A DNA stretch of 64,000 nt from Thermosipho africanus Ob7. GTDB lineage: Bacteria > Thermotogota > Thermotogae > Thermotogales > Fervidobacteriaceae. Positions 53,244 to 64,000 of this stretch are shown here, piece after piece; within the stretch, counting starts at the first letter, position 1; every line of letters starts with the position of its first letter. Location of the stretch: the NCBI RefSeq assembly GCF_003351105.1, contig NZ_NKRG01000005.1:1-64000 (forward strand). Reading direction: 5' to 3'. The notes beneath the pieces were generated by a model, which was given only the letters and a program-made list of their open reading frames with translations, searched no databases and was not told the origin of the DNA. The position numbers and the translations under genes were made by a program.

Positions 53244-53815
53244 AGATTTTTTTGATACTATTATCAGCAATGCTTGTTAATAACTATGTTTTTATGAGAT
53301 TTTTAGGTATTTGTCCGTTTTTAGGTGTGTCTAAAAAAATGGATACAGCCGTTGGAATGGGTCTTGCAGCAACATTTGTTCTTGTAATGTCCTCTACAAT
53401 TTCTTGGTTTGTTGATAGACTTTTAATATCACTTGGCCTTGAATTTTTAAGAACAATTGCGTTTATTTTGGTTATTGCATCGTTTGTTCAATTTGTTGAA
53501 TTGTTTTTAAAGAAAAATAATCCAAACTTGTATGATGCACTTGGAATATTTCTTCCACTCATTACCACAAATTGTATAATATTGGGTGTTGCCCTTATAA
53601 ATAGTATGAATAATTACAATCTTTTAGAAACAATTTTTAATTCTCTTGGTGCGGGGCTTGGTTTTCTTTTAGCATTAATAATATTTAGTGCAATTCGTGA
53701 AAAATTGGAATTATATGATTTACCAAAACCATTTGAAGGACTTCCAATTGCGTTGATTACAGCATCTTTGTTGTCTTTAGCATTTATGGGATTCCAGGGT
53801 ATGATAAAGTTATAA
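53240..53815 (+). CDS. rnfA: Rnf complex subunit A
   Basis: The 191-residue membrane protein has six helices and the family patterns NNYVFMRFLGICPFLGVSKK, MGLAATFVLVMSS, TTNCIILGVAL and FSAIREKLEL, mirroring RnfE. In most rnf operons rnfB follows, but here a tRNA gene comes next, so the ferredoxin-binding subunit must lie elsewhere or be replaced. Confidence 0.93.
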   Translation: MKIFLILLSAMLVNNYVFMRFLGICPFLGVSKKMDTAVGMGLAATFVLVMSSTISWFVDRLLISLGLEFLRTIAFILVIASFVQFVELFLKKNNPNLYDALGIFLPLITTNCIILGVALINSMNNYNLLETIFNSLGAGLGFLLALIIFSAIREKLELYDLPKPFEGLPIALITASLLSLAFMGFQGMIKL

Positions 53816-53818
53816 AAC

Positions 53819-53847
53819 TTGAAAATATAAATGGTATTTGATATAAT
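53819..53847 (+). promoter_or_regulatory. Promoter of tRNA-Gly
   Basis: TTGAAA (53819-53824), a 17-base spacer, and TATAAT (53842-53847) preceded by TGn form a near-consensus promoter. Transcription would start about seven bases before the tRNA. Confidence 0.8.
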
Positions 53848-53861
53848 AAAAATGTAATTGA

Positions 53862-53937
53862 GCGGGTGTAGCTCAGGTGGTAGAGCATCAGCTTCCCAAG
53901 CTGAGGGCCGCGGGTTCGAGTCCCGTCGCCCGCTCCA
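53862..53937 (+). tRNA. tRNA-Gly (anticodon CCC)
   Basis: The 76-base sequence folds as a cloverleaf: acceptor stem GCGGGTG with CGCCCGC, D arm GCTC/GAGC, anticodon stem TCAGC/GCTGA with loop TTCCCAA (anticodon CCC), T arm GCGGG TTCGAGT CCCGT, discriminator T and an encoded CCA end. It reads GGG codons, which are rare in such an AT-rich genome. It has its own promoter and terminator. Confidence 0.96.
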
Positions 53938-53938
53938 A

Positions 53939-53964
53939 CGGGGCTTAAAAGCCCTGTTTTTTTT
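53939..53964 (+). terminator. Intrinsic terminator after tRNA-Gly
   Basis: GGGCTT and AAGCCC form a short GC-containing stem, extended by C-G and G-T pairs, followed by TG and T8. It ends the tRNA transcript before the transporter gene. Confidence 0.85.
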
Positions 53965-53990
53965 AATAGACAACATTGGGAGGTAATACT

Positions 53991-55260
53991 TTGACTATAG
54001 ATGCAATTATCTCTTTATTTATTTTTGTTGTTGTATATTATTTAATAATTTCTGAAAAAGTTCATAGATCAATTTCTGTAGTTTTAGGTGCTTTTATCTT
54101 AACTTTTTTTGGAGTATTTGAAGATCCTGATTACTTGTTTAAAAATTATGTTGATTTTGATACTATTTTTCTCTTAATTGGAATGATGCTTCTTGTTTCT
54201 GCTGTTAAAAGTACTGGTTTTTTTGAATATGTAGCTTTTAAACTGATTCATTTTTCTAAAAATTCATTTTTATCTATTTTTATTCTTTTAAACTTTTTTG
54301 TAGCATTTTTTTCGGCCTTTGTAGATAATGTAACCACAATAATGATTTTTATTCCAATAACACTTGCAGTTGCTGATGCCGCGGGTATTGATCCTACCTT
54401 TTTTGTTCTCTCAGAGGTTTTTAGTTCTAATATTGGTGGTACAGCTACACTAATAGGTGATCCCCCAAATATTTTAATTGGAAATGCAGCAAGGCTTACT
54501 TTTAATGATTTTATACTGAATACTTCTCCAGCCACATTAATAACTTGGGGAACTATTATTTTATATTTTGTATTAAAAAATAAAAAATATTTGAAAAAAA
54601 AATATAAGTTTTGAATTTTCTGCTATTGAAATTACAAAAAGTAATTTAATTAAATCTACAGTTTTGTTGATTAGTGTAATAATTTTATTTACAATTCAAG
54701 AAAAAATAGGAGTGCATAGTTCAGTCATAGCATTTGGAATGGGTTTTTTATCGATTTTGGTTATTGATCCAAAAAATGTTGAAAAACATTTTGGTGAAAT
54801 TGAGTGGGGCACTATATTTTTCTTTATAGGTTTGTTTATAATAACAGGTGCGCTTGAAGATACTGGGATTTTAAAAAATTTAGCAATGATTTTAAGCAAA
54901 AATTTTGGAAGTACACCAAAATTATTTGGAATGTTTCTGATTATTATGTCATTTGTAGTTAGTGGATTTTTTGATAATATTCCATTTACTGCGACAATGA
55001 TTCCTGTAATTAAGATGCTTCCTTCAATTAACTCTACTTTTGTTAATCTAAATCCTTATTGGTGGGCTTTATCTCTTGGTGTATGTTTTGGAGGAAATCT
55101 TACACAAATTGGTGCATCTGCAAATATTGTTGCAATTACCATGCTATTAAAATATTCAAAAAGATCTGTTTCTTTTAAAGAGTATATGAAATTTTCTCTT
55201 ATACCATCATTAATTTCTTTGATAATTTCTATAGCATATGTTGAATTTAGATATTTTTAA
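53991..55260 (+). CDS. ArsB/NhaD-type ion transporter, frame interrupted at A9
   Basis: The gene encodes an ion transporter-superfamily carrier of about eleven helices, related to ArsB and NhaD permeases: FVDNVTTIMIFIPITLAVAD and GTATLIGDPPNILIG in the first half and FFDNIPFTATMIPVIKML and GGNLTQIGASANIVAI in the second form the two helix-hairpin repeats. As written the frame stops at 54614 and the second half is open to 55260; nine A at 54594-54602 minus one A joins them into 422 residues. The second half lacks a ribosome site, so I treat it as one gene. Start TTG 53991 follows GGGAGG. The substrate (sodium/proton or an oxyanion) is open. Confidence 0.8.
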
Positions 55261-55280
55261 TTGGGGAGGTCTTAAAAAAT

Positions 55281-56222
55281 ATGTTTTGGACTTTTATAGG
55301 GCTTATTATTGGTATTATTTTGCTAATTAAAGGAGCAGATTGGCTTGTAGAAGGAGCGGTATCTGTAGCTTTAAATTTGGGTGTTTCAAAAATGGTTGTT
55401 GGTCTTTCAGTTGTTGCTTTTGGAACATCATTGCCAGAACTTGTCGCTTCGTTAGTTGCAGTTTTTAAAGGTTATTCAAGTGTTTCAATTTCAAATGTAG
55501 TTGGAAGTAATATTGCTAATATTTCGCTTGCTCTTGCCTTGTCGGCTTTATTTGTTTCAATTCCTATAAAAAAGCAAACCATACGCGCTGAAATGCCCTT
55601 CATGCTTATTTCAACTCTTACTTTCACTGCGCTATTTTTGAAAGATTACAATTTAGTTTGGAACTATGGAATAGTGTTTTTATTATTGATGATTATCTAT
55701 ATATACTATCTTATAACTAGTGCAAAAGAAATTGTTCAAGAAGAATTTGAAGAAGAAGTTAAAGAAGTTAAGAGTACATGGTTTTCTATATTTTTAATTG
55801 TTTTAGGTGTAGTTGGAGTTTCTGTTGGTGGAGAAATGACAATTAGAAATGTTGTAAAAATTGCAGAGCTTTTTAATCTTAGTGAAACCTTCGTTGGTTT
55901 AACTATAGTTGCTGTTGGAACGTCATTGCCTGAAATTGTTGTTAGTGTTATTTCGACAGTAAAAGGTGAAAATGATATTTTAGTTGGAAATATAGTGGGA
56001 AGTAATGTTTTTAATATTTTACTGATACTAGGTGTTAGCTCGTTGTTTGGAAATTTAATTGTTGATGTTAATAATTTTACAATTGATCTTATAGTTATGA
56101 ATTTAATGGCTGTATTATTGTTTGTTTTTTCAATCTTTAGAAAGAGAATATTTAGATTTGAAGCAGTAGTATTTCTTAGCATGTATTTTTACTATCTCTA
56201 CCAAATAATTTTAAGAAGATAA
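55281..56222 (+). CDS. Calcium/sodium:cation exchanger (CaCA family)
   Basis: The 313-residue membrane protein has the two inverted alpha-repeats of YrbG-like exchangers: GTSLPELVASLVAVFKG with VVGSNIANISLAL, and GTSLPEIVVSVISTVKG with IVGSNVFNILLILG, about ten helices in all. It likely swaps calcium for sodium or protons across the membrane. ATG 55281 follows GGGGAGG, twenty bases behind the split transporter. Confidence 0.92.
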   Translation: MFWTFIGLIIGIILLIKGADWLVEGAVSVALNLGVSKMVVGLSVVAFGTSLPELVASLVAVFKGYSSVSISNVVGSNIANISLALALSALFVSIPIKKQTIRAEMPFMLISTLTFTALFLKDYNLVWNYGIVFLLLMIIYIYYLITSAKEIVQEEFEEEVKEVKSTWFSIFLIVLGVVGVSVGGEMTIRNVVKIAELFNLSETFVGLTIVAVGTSLPEIVVSVISTVKGENDILVGNIVGSNVFNILLILGVSSLFGNLIVDVNNFTIDLIVMNLMAVLLFVFSIFRKRIFRFEAVVFLSMYFYYLYQIILRR

Positions 56223-56252
56223 ATTTCATTTTACTTTTTCGGAGGTGTAAAA

Positions 56253-58617
<2,365 letters not shown>

Positions 58618-58644
58618 TCAAAATTTGAATAAAAATAATATTTT

Positions 58645-58678
58645 AAAACCAGCACTCGGTGCTGGTTTTATTTTATTT
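58645..58678 (+). terminator. Intrinsic terminator after guaB
   Basis: AAAACCAGCAC and GTGCTGGTTTT form an 11-bp perfect stem with the loop TCG, followed by a T-rich tail. It ends the guaB transcript 28 bases past the stop. Confidence 0.85.
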
Positions 58679-58679
58679 A

Positions 58680-58900
58680 ATTAATAATATAGTTTTAATT
58701 AAAGTTTTTATAAGTTTAGTTAATATCGGATAATTTTTTTATTATTTTTACTTTTTTAATCTAAAGTTTATCTTAATATAGTAACCTGTTTGTAAAATAG
58801 TTAACTTTGCGTTAATTAAATTGATTATTTTTTGATATAATAATATCAGTATTTAATTTCTTAACATACAAATAAACTTACTTTCAAAGGAGGTATTAAG
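58680..58900 (+). promoter_or_regulatory. Chemoreceptor promoter region
   Basis: This 220-base AT-rich gap contains an extended -10 TGATATAAT (TG at 58833-58834, TATAAT 58836-58841) with no strong -35. Two direct repeats of GTTAAY (58800-58805 and 58811-58816, 11 bases apart) lie where a -35 would be and could bind an activator. AAAGGAGG stands ahead of the chemoreceptor ATG. Confidence 0.5.
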
Positions 58901-60598
58901 ATGAAATTTAGAAGCTTAACTCAGTTAATCTTAACTATTGTTTTAGTATCAGCTTTGGTTTTGACATTTTCCTTGTTATTAGCTAATTTTTTGATTACAA
59001 AGAATGAGCTAACGGATTTGAAAGTAGATGCGGTAAAAAATGTTGTGGATAGTGCTTATGGAATTATAGAAAATATATACAATATGGAAAAATCTGGTCA
59101 AATAACTCATGAAGAGGCTATTAAATTGATTAAGAAATACGTAGGTTCTATGAAATTTGAAGGTAGTAATTACGTATTTATATTTGATAAAAACTATGTT
59201 GGAATTGTTCATCCTACTTTAGAAGGTAAAAAAGCTGATAATGTGAAAGATCCAAATGGTAAATATGTGTTAGTTGATTTAGTTGAAGGTGCAAGAAAAA
59301 ATGGTGAATTTGTTTACAATTATATTTGGAATAAGCCTTCTATTAATAAAGAAGTTGGGAAAGTTGCATATGCAAGATGGTTTGAACCATATAAATTTAT
59401 GATTGGTGCAGGTTTATATGATGATGATATTCAAAAATATTTAAACAGTATCATTATACCAAATATTATAATTTCGGTGATAATTATTCTGGTAATATTT
59501 GTTATTGTATTATTTATTGGTAAGAAAATTAAAAAGGATGTAGAAAAAGTTGTTAAGTTAGCATCAGATGTTGCAGATGGTAATTTAACAGAAAAGGTTG
59601 AAGTTGAAAGAAAAGATGAAATTGGTAAAATCGCACAAATGCTTAACAATATGGTTGATGGATTAAGGAATATAGTTAATGAATTGAATAATAATTCAAA
59701 AACTGTAGAAGTTTCATCAAAAAATTTGAGAGAAGTTTCAGAAGAACAGGAACAAGTTGCACGAAATGTTGTAAGCACATTTGAAAAAATAGTTGCAGAA
59801 TCTCAAAATATTTCCGCTTCACTTGAAGAAATTAATTCAAGCATTGAGGAAGTTGCAGCAAGTGCTCAGAATGTTTCAAAATCATCCATGGATCTTTCAG
59901 AAAGAGCAAATGAAATCTCACAAAACGTACAATCTGGAACAGAATCTGTTAATAAAGTATATGAACTAATAGAAAAAGGATATTCAGAAATTTTAAGCAC
60001 TGCAAATATGGTATCTGAATTATCTACATCGGCTGCAAATATAAGTGAAATTTTGGAAACTATTAATCAAATTTCTGAGCAAACAAATTTACTTGCATTG
60101 AATGCAGCAATTGAAGCAGCAAGGGCCGGAGAAGCAGGAAAAGGATTTGCAGTTGTTGCGGATGAAATAAGAAAACTTGCTGAAGAAAGTAAAGCAGCAA
60201 CAGAAAATATAGGAAAAATTCTTGAAGGAATAAGGAATAATGCAGAAAAGGTAAACATAAATACTAAAAAAACAGTTGATAGTATTAAAGAAGCTTCAGA
60301 TTTTTCGAGAGTTGTTAAAGAACAGCTAGAAAACATTGAAAATGAAATATTTAATATTACAAATATGATAAATAATACTGCCGCAGCTGCGCAAGAGCAA
60401 AGTGCAGCAGCTGAAGAAATGTCTAGCGCAGTGGATAGTACAACAAGAACTCTTATGGAAGAAGTTGATGAGATTGAAAGAAGTAAACAGATGATTGATA
60501 ATCTTGAAAAAGGTGTTCAGAACATAGCCTCACTAAGTGAAGAATTAGGAGAGGTAGTAAATTCAATGGACAGTGTGATAAAGAAATTTAAAATATAG
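58901..60598 (+). CDS. Methyl-accepting chemotaxis protein with sCache sensor
   Basis: The 565-residue receptor has two membrane helices (about 10-32 and 188-210) enclosing a single Cache-type sensor ([39 protein letters not shown]). A HAMP domain (about 210-262) and a coiled-coil signalling domain follow, with the hairpin tip [21 protein letters not shown] and [16 protein letters not shown], which bind CheA and CheW. Sensors of this family often bind small organic acids; the ligand is unknown. It is a single-gene unit ending at a shared terminator. Confidence 0.95.
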   Translation: MKFRSLTQLILTIVLVSALVLTFSLLLANFLITKNELTDLKVDAVKNVVDSAYGIIENIYNMEKSGQITHEEAIKLIKKYVGSMKFEGSNYVFIFDKNYVGIVHPTLEGKKADNVKDPNGKYVLVDLVEGARKNGEFVYNYIWNKPSINKEVGKVAYARWFEPYKFMIGAGLYDDDIQKYLNSIIIPNIIISVIIILVIFVIVLFIGKKIKKDVEKVVKLASDVADGNLTEKVEVERKDEIGKIAQMLNNMVDGLRNIVNELNNNSKTVEVSSKNLREVSEEQEQVARNVVSTFEKIVAESQNISASLEEINSSIEEVAASAQNVSKSSMDLSERANEISQNVQSGTESVNKVYELIEKGYSEILSTANMVSELSTSAANISEILETINQISEQTNLLALNAAIEAARAGEAGKGFAVVADEIRKLAEESKAATENIGKILEGIRNNAEKVNINTKKTVDSIKEASDFSRVVKEQLENIENEIFNITNMINNTAAAAQEQSAAAEEMSSAVDSTTRTLMEEVDEIERSKQMIDNLEKGVQNIASLSEELGEVVNSMDSVIKKFKI

Positions 60599-60606
60599 TT
60601 TAGTTT

Positions 60607-60631
60607 AAGGCCCCTTAGTTTAAGGGGCCTT
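60607..60631. terminator. Shared hairpin between chemoreceptor and SDR genes
   Basis: AAGGCCCCTTA and TAAGGGGCCTT form an 11-bp perfect stem with loop GTT between two convergent genes, overlapping the SDR stop codon. Neither side has a long T-run right after it, but the position and the strong stem suit a two-way terminator. Confidence 0.65.
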
Positions 60632-61352
60632 AAATATATATCATTTTTTTAGTCATTCCACCATCAATAACTATATTTTGTCCGGTTATAAATCCCGACT
60701 TTTTTTCATTTGCAAGAAATAATGCAAGTTCTAAAATATCATTTGGTGTACCTGCTCTGCCAACAAGATGTTGCATATGTTCTTCTTGACTTATTTGCTC
60801 GCCTTCATGAAGTATCCATCCTGGACTAATTGCATTAACTCTAATATTGGGGCCTAATGAATTTGCAAGTGCATGTGTAAGTCCAATGATTCCTGCTTTT
60901 GAAGCACTATATGCTTCATTACCTTTTTCAGACATAATAGCTCTTGTTGATGCAATATTTATAATAGAACCTTTTCCTGAGGTTTTGAGTATTAGTGGTA
61001 CACCGTATTTTGTAATTAGAAAATACCCAGTGAGATTTACTTTAATTACTTTTTCCCATTCTTCCAATGTAATTTCAAGAAAATTTTTAAAGTTTGAAAT
61101 TGCTGCGTTGTTAATTATTACATCTAATCTTTTAAAGTTTTTTTCTATATATTCTATGAATTTTATAACATCTTTTTCATTAGACACATCACCGAAAAAT
61201 TTTAAAAGATTTCCATTTTCCGGTAATTTATCAAGTAATTCTTTGTTGTGATCTATTACAGCAACTTTGTAGCCGTTATTTAGAAAACCTATTGCAAGGC
61301 TTTTCCCAATATTTCTTGCACCACCAGTTATTAAAGCAACTTTATTTTCCAA
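60630..61352 (-). CDS. Short-chain dehydrogenase/reductase
   Basis: The 240-residue NAD(P)-dependent oxidoreductase has the glycine-rich LITGGARNIGKSLA, NNAAISNF, the catalytic serine in INIAST and the YSASKAG motif, and a C-terminal FITGQNIVIDGGM. Substrates of this family are sugars, steroids or oxo-acyl groups and cannot be told here. It starts with ATG 61352 behind AAGGAGGTGAT. Confidence 0.9.
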   Translation of the reverse strand: MENKVALITGGARNIGKSLAIGFLNNGYKVAVIDHNKELLDKLPENGNLLKFFGDVSNEKDVIKFIEYIEKNFKRLDVIINNAAISNFKNFLEITLEEWEKVIKVNLTGYFLITKYGVPLILKTSGKGSIINIASTRAIMSEKGNEAYSASKAGIIGLTHALANSLGPNIRVNAISPGWILHEGEQISQEEHMQHLVGRAGTPNDILELALFLANEKKSGFITGQNIVIDGGMTKKMIYI

Positions 61353-61392
61353 TGGAAATCACCTCCTTAAATCTTTAAAAAATTTTTTTCTA

Positions 61393-61401
61393 TGTTATAC
61401 T
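61393..61401 (+). promoter_or_regulatory. Promoter of GH13 enzyme gene
   Basis: TGTTATACT is an extended -10 element 36 bases ahead of the start codon, with no clear -35. Confidence 0.45.
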
Positions 61402-61436
61402 CTTTAATGTAATTTTTAAAATTGGAGGTATTAAAT

Positions 61437-62870
61437 ATGAAGCATTTATTTCCAATACCATCTTGGGTATATGATACCGTAATTTATCAAATTTTTCCAG
61501 ATAGATTTTTTATAGGAAAAGGAAAAACTGTTGAGGATAAACGTCATTTGTACGAAAAACGCGGAGGTAAAATTGAAAAATGGGGAATTTCTCCAAAAAG
61601 ATCAAACGATGGTTCTCACGTAAAAATATTTTATGGCGGTGATTTATGGGGAATTTCTGAAAAAATAGAATATTTGAAAGATTTAGGGGTAAATGCAATT
61701 TATTTAACTCCGATATTTATGGCACAGTCAAATCATAAATACGATACGATGGATTATTTTAAAGTTGATCCCCAATTTGGGGGGTTAAAGGCATTAAAAA
61801 ATTTAATAAATAACTTACATAATAATAATATGAAGCTTATTCTTGATGGGGTTTTCAATCATGTTGGAAAAGAGCATGTTTTGTTTAGAAAAGCTTTAAA
61901 AGGTAGTAAAAAGTATAGAAATATGTTTGTATTTTATGAAAATCATTACAGAGGTTGGTGGGGTACTAGGAGTTTACCAGAACTTGTTTTAGAGGAAACA
62001 GTTGTTAAAGAATATATTTCTAAAATTCTTTGGAAATATTTAGAGCTTGGTATTGATGGTTGGCGTCTTGATTGTGGGCAAGATTTGGGACCTGAAATGA
62101 ATAGATTTATAACTGCGAAAGTAAAAGAATTTTCTTCGGAAAAATATGTTGTAAGTGAGCTATGGACGTATCCGTCGTATTGGAGTATGGTCGATGGAAT
62201 AATGAACTATCACTTCAGAGAAAATGTAATTTCATATTTAAATGATAAAAATCCAAATTGTGGATTTTACATTGAAAAAGCATATAAAGAAACTGAAAAT
62301 ATTCATGCATGTTGGAATATGCTTGATAGTCATGATAGCGAAAGGCTTTCTACAGTTTTAAGAGATAAATTTCAGAGAAAAGCTGCGGTTTTACTGCAAT
62401 TTACATATCCTGGTGTTCCAGTAATTTATTATGGAACAGAAATTGGTATTGATGGCGGTAATGATCCAGAATGTAGAAAAACAATGGAGTGGGATAGAAA
62501 GAAATGGGATAATGAACTAAGAGAATTCTATAAAAAATTGATTTATTTAAGAAAGAGAGAACCTGCTCTAAGATATGGTGGTTTTGAGCTTTTATCAAAT
62601 GAGCCATTAATATTTATGAGAAAATCTCAAATGGTATTAGATAATATTATTGTTTATGTAAACAAAAATGATAAAGAAATTGAAATGGTAGTAAATGTTC
62701 CTGATGGAAGAATATTAAGTGGAACAGAATTTGTTGATCTATTATCAGAAGAAAAATTTTATGTTTCTGGTGGAACACTAAAATTATATATGAAAGGTCG
62801 CAGTTTTGGAGTGCTAAAGATAAATAATAAAATAGTCCGAAACTATGATCAATATAAAAGGATAAGATAA
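61437..62870 (+). CDS. GH13 alpha-amylase-family glycosidase (cyclomaltodextrinase-like)
   Basis: The 477-residue enzyme has a (beta/alpha)8 barrel with YQIFPDRFF, LILDGVFNHVG, the nucleophile aspartate in DGWRLDCGQDLG, the acid/base glutamate in VVSELWTY, and the third aspartate in NMLDSHDSERL. It lacks a signal peptide, so it works inside the cell. YGGDLWGISEKIEYL and the ending domain resemble neopullulanase/cyclomaltodextrinase enzymes, but there is no N-terminal dimerisation domain; the exact linkage cut is open. ATG 61437 follows GGAGG. Confidence 0.9.
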   Translation: MKHLFPIPSWVYDTVIYQIFPDRFFIGKGKTVEDKRHLYEKRGGKIEKWGISPKRSNDGSHVKIFYGGDLWGISEKIEYLKDLGVNAIYLTPIFMAQSNHKYDTMDYFKVDPQFGGLKALKNLINNLHNNNMKLILDGVFNHVGKEHVLFRKALKGSKKYRNMFVFYENHYRGWWGTRSLPELVLEETVVKEYISKILWKYLELGIDGWRLDCGQDLGPEMNRFITAKVKEFSSEKYVVSELWTYPSYWSMVDGIMNYHFRENVISYLNDKNPNCGFYIEKAYKETENIHACWNMLDSHDSERLSTVLRDKFQRKAAVLLQFTYPGVPVIYYGTEIGIDGGNDPECRKTMEWDRKKWDNELREFYKKLIYLRKREPALRYGGFELLSNEPLIFMRKSQMVLDNIIVYVNKNDKEIEMVVNVPDGRILSGTEFVDLLSEEKFYVSGGTLKLYMKGRSFGVLKINNKIVRNYDQYKRIR

Positions 62871-62871
62871 T

Positions 62872-63576
62872 ATGATGAAATCATATGAATACTATGACAG
62901 AATAGCTTATATGTATGATGAAATGTATAATAACAAGAAATGGTTAACATTGCGAAAGGCTGTAGAGCATTATATGGATAAAATAATAAATATGAAAAGT
63001 GCTAGAGTTCTTGATGTTGGAAGTGGAACTGGTTATTGGCTTGAATATTTTTTAAATAAGGGTTTTTCTGTGTATGCTCTTGAGCCATCTTCAAAAATGA
63101 TAGAGTTTGCCAAGGAAAAGTTTAAAGATAAAGTAAAATACTTCAATACTACTATAGAAAGTTTTGACAGTGATGATAAGTTCGATATTTTAAATATTCA
63201 GGGAGATGTATTAAGTTATGTTGAAGACTTAGATTTAGTTATGAAAAAACTCTCTAATATTATTAACAAAGATGGATTGTTATTTGCGACGGTAGATAGT
63301 TATTACTATATGAGAAAGTTAGTGAAGAAATATGGAAGTAGACGTGAAATGGAAATATTTGAAAAGTATCATATAACTACTGTTGGTTCACAATACGGGG
63401 TTTTTAATTCTAGATGTTTTACATTAGAAGATATAAAAGAACTTGAAAAATATGGTTTTCAAGTTTTAGAAATTCGTGGTTGTGGTTATTCGGATAATTT
63501 AGAAAAAGAAATTGAAAAGTCATATAATATTGTGCTTGGAGAACATATTTATTTTTCACTACGATATTTAAAATAA
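62872..63576 (+). CDS. Class I SAM-dependent methyltransferase
   Basis: The 234-residue enzyme shows the SAM-binding motif ARVLDVGSGTGYWLEYFL (about residue 43), YALEPSSKMIEFAKEKF and FDILNIQGDVLSYV, the plan of UbiE/type 11 small-molecule methyltransferases. The acceptor is unknown. There is only a weak AAAGG ahead of ATG 62872. It lies two bases behind the GH13 gene and overlaps the convergent transporter gene by 28 bases. Confidence 0.85.
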   Translation: MMKSYEYYDRIAYMYDEMYNNKKWLTLRKAVEHYMDKIINMKSARVLDVGSGTGYWLEYFLNKGFSVYALEPSSKMIEFAKEKFKDKVKYFNTTIESFDSDDKFDILNIQGDVLSYVEDLDLVMKKLSNIINKDGLLFATVDSYYYMRKLVKKYGSRREMEIFEKYHITTVGSQYGVFNSRCFTLEDIKELEKYGFQVLEIRGCGYSDNLEKEIEKSYNIVLGEHIYFSLRYLK

Positions 63577-64000
63577 TTTACTCCCCAAACACCTAATATA
63601 ATAAGCGACATTCCAATAATATGATTAAAGGTTATTCTTTCGTGTCTAATAAAAAATCCAGCAATAACGGAGACAACAGTAGTTAAATTTGAAAATATTG
63701 ATGATTGAACAGGAGAAACTTTTGAAAGCATATAGTTTATTAAAAAGAATGCAATTGTTGATGAAAAAATGCCCAGGTATATGGCCGAGATAAAAACATT
63801 TTTATTTGATATTACATTATAATTTAATTCTCTGTTTATTAAAGCAAGAATTGTAAAAAAAATCCAACCAGTTATCATCATAACGAACGTTACTTCTTGT
63901 GGTGAAAATTCTTTAGAAAAATATTTTGATGCAAAATTGTAAAAAACAGCAGAAAACACAGCAAACAAGATTAAAATCTTTCCTTTAAATCCTTCATTAA
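63549..64000 (-). CDS. DMT-superfamily (EamA) transporter, cut by window edge
   Basis: The visible 150 residues form the C-terminal EamA repeat of a drug/metabolite transporter, with five helices, SSTIAFFLINYMLSKVSPVQSSIFSNL and a final LIILGVWGVNYFK. The frame remains open to the window end (NEGFKGKILILFAVF is read before the first possible internal start), so the N-terminal half lies outside. The substrate is unknown. Confidence 0.85.
   Translation of the reverse strand, partial: NEGFKGKILILFAVFSAVFYNFASKYFSKEFSPQEVTFVMMITGWIFFTILALINRELNYNVISNKNVFISAIYLGIFSSTIAFFLINYMLSKVSPVQSSIFSNLTTVVSVIAGFFIRHERITFNHIIGMSLIILGVWGVNYFKYRSEK

Noticed and set aside
53976..53991. Start of the ion transporter at TTG 53976
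   Set aside because: That codon overlaps the GGGAGG ribosome site; TTG 53991 has the right spacing.

Overview
The window reads as chromosomal DNA of a thermophilic Thermotogales bacterium, most likely Thermosipho or a close relative. The reasons are the very AT-rich base composition, strong Shine-Dalgarno sequences (GGAGG), tightly packed co-directional genes that overlap by a few bases, and marker genes. These include a short DnaE polymerase, an SLH plus coiled-coil plus C-terminal anchor protein of the Omp-alpha type that links cell body and toga, an Rnf operon, a relative of the Thermotoga MTA/SAH deaminase, and PEGA-domain surface proteins. I see no insertion sequence, prophage, rRNA or CRISPR array. 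There is one tRNA, Gly(CCC).

Layout. 1-362 is noncoding. 363-5959 (minus): rpe, dnaE, a cysteine-cluster protein and an RND exporter. 6019-19346 (plus): purine phosphorylase, NrnA-like phosphoesterase, a large pseudokinase/ATPase/GGDEF regulator, murB, an M18 aminopeptidase, a MarR regulator, a split PEGA protein, the SLH/coiled-coil envelope protein, FapA and a mannose-6-phosphate isomerase. 19315-20459 (minus): a DUF89 phosphatase and acpP. 20593-41378 (plus): ruvB, PLPBP, yggT, nadK, a PhoU-like gene, a remarkable LptF/LptD fusion, rlmD, a one-domain purH, an FlhB-like pair, a PEGA protein, prfB, minD-minE, a small FtsL/DivIC-like protein, an RsmJ-like methyltransferase, ftsY, a lipoprotein with LysM, dead LytM and 3D domains, an Rrf2 regulator, mnmA, hpt and an LCP protein. 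41362-49560 (minus): endonuclease V, a secreted protein, a radical SAM protein, mtaD, rsfS, folC, valS and a degenerate GGDEF protein. 49688-60598 (plus): rnfCDGEA, tRNA-Gly, a split ion transporter, a Na/Ca exchanger, an acidic unknown, guaB and a chemoreceptor. 60630-64000: an SDR, a GH13 enzyme, a methyltransferase and a DMT transporter cut by the window edge.

Three observations stand out. First, 24075-27408 appears to encode one polypeptide joining an inner-membrane LptF/G-type permease to an LptA/LptD-like periplasmic domain and outer-membrane barrel, with a signal-peptide-like segment at the joint. Second, three genes (PEGA protein, LptF-LptD, ion transporter) are each interrupted exactly at a run of nine A, and each is restored by removing one A. 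This could be slippage decoding, phase variation or sequencing error. Third, mnmA and a TIGR01212 radical SAM gene have good Shine-Dalgarno sites but no ATG, GTG or TTG ahead of their essential motifs, so they probably start at ATT (or ATA); ruvB may do the same.

Many genes concern the diderm envelope and cell division (LptF-LptD, Omp-alpha-like protein, PEGA proteins, MurB, LCP, LytM/3D lipoprotein, MinDE, FtsL-like, FtsY). Others serve purine metabolism (punA, purH N-domain, hpt, guaB) and ion-coupled energetics (Rnf and two antiporter-type carriers). All functional calls rest on reading motifs by eye; no database search was run.
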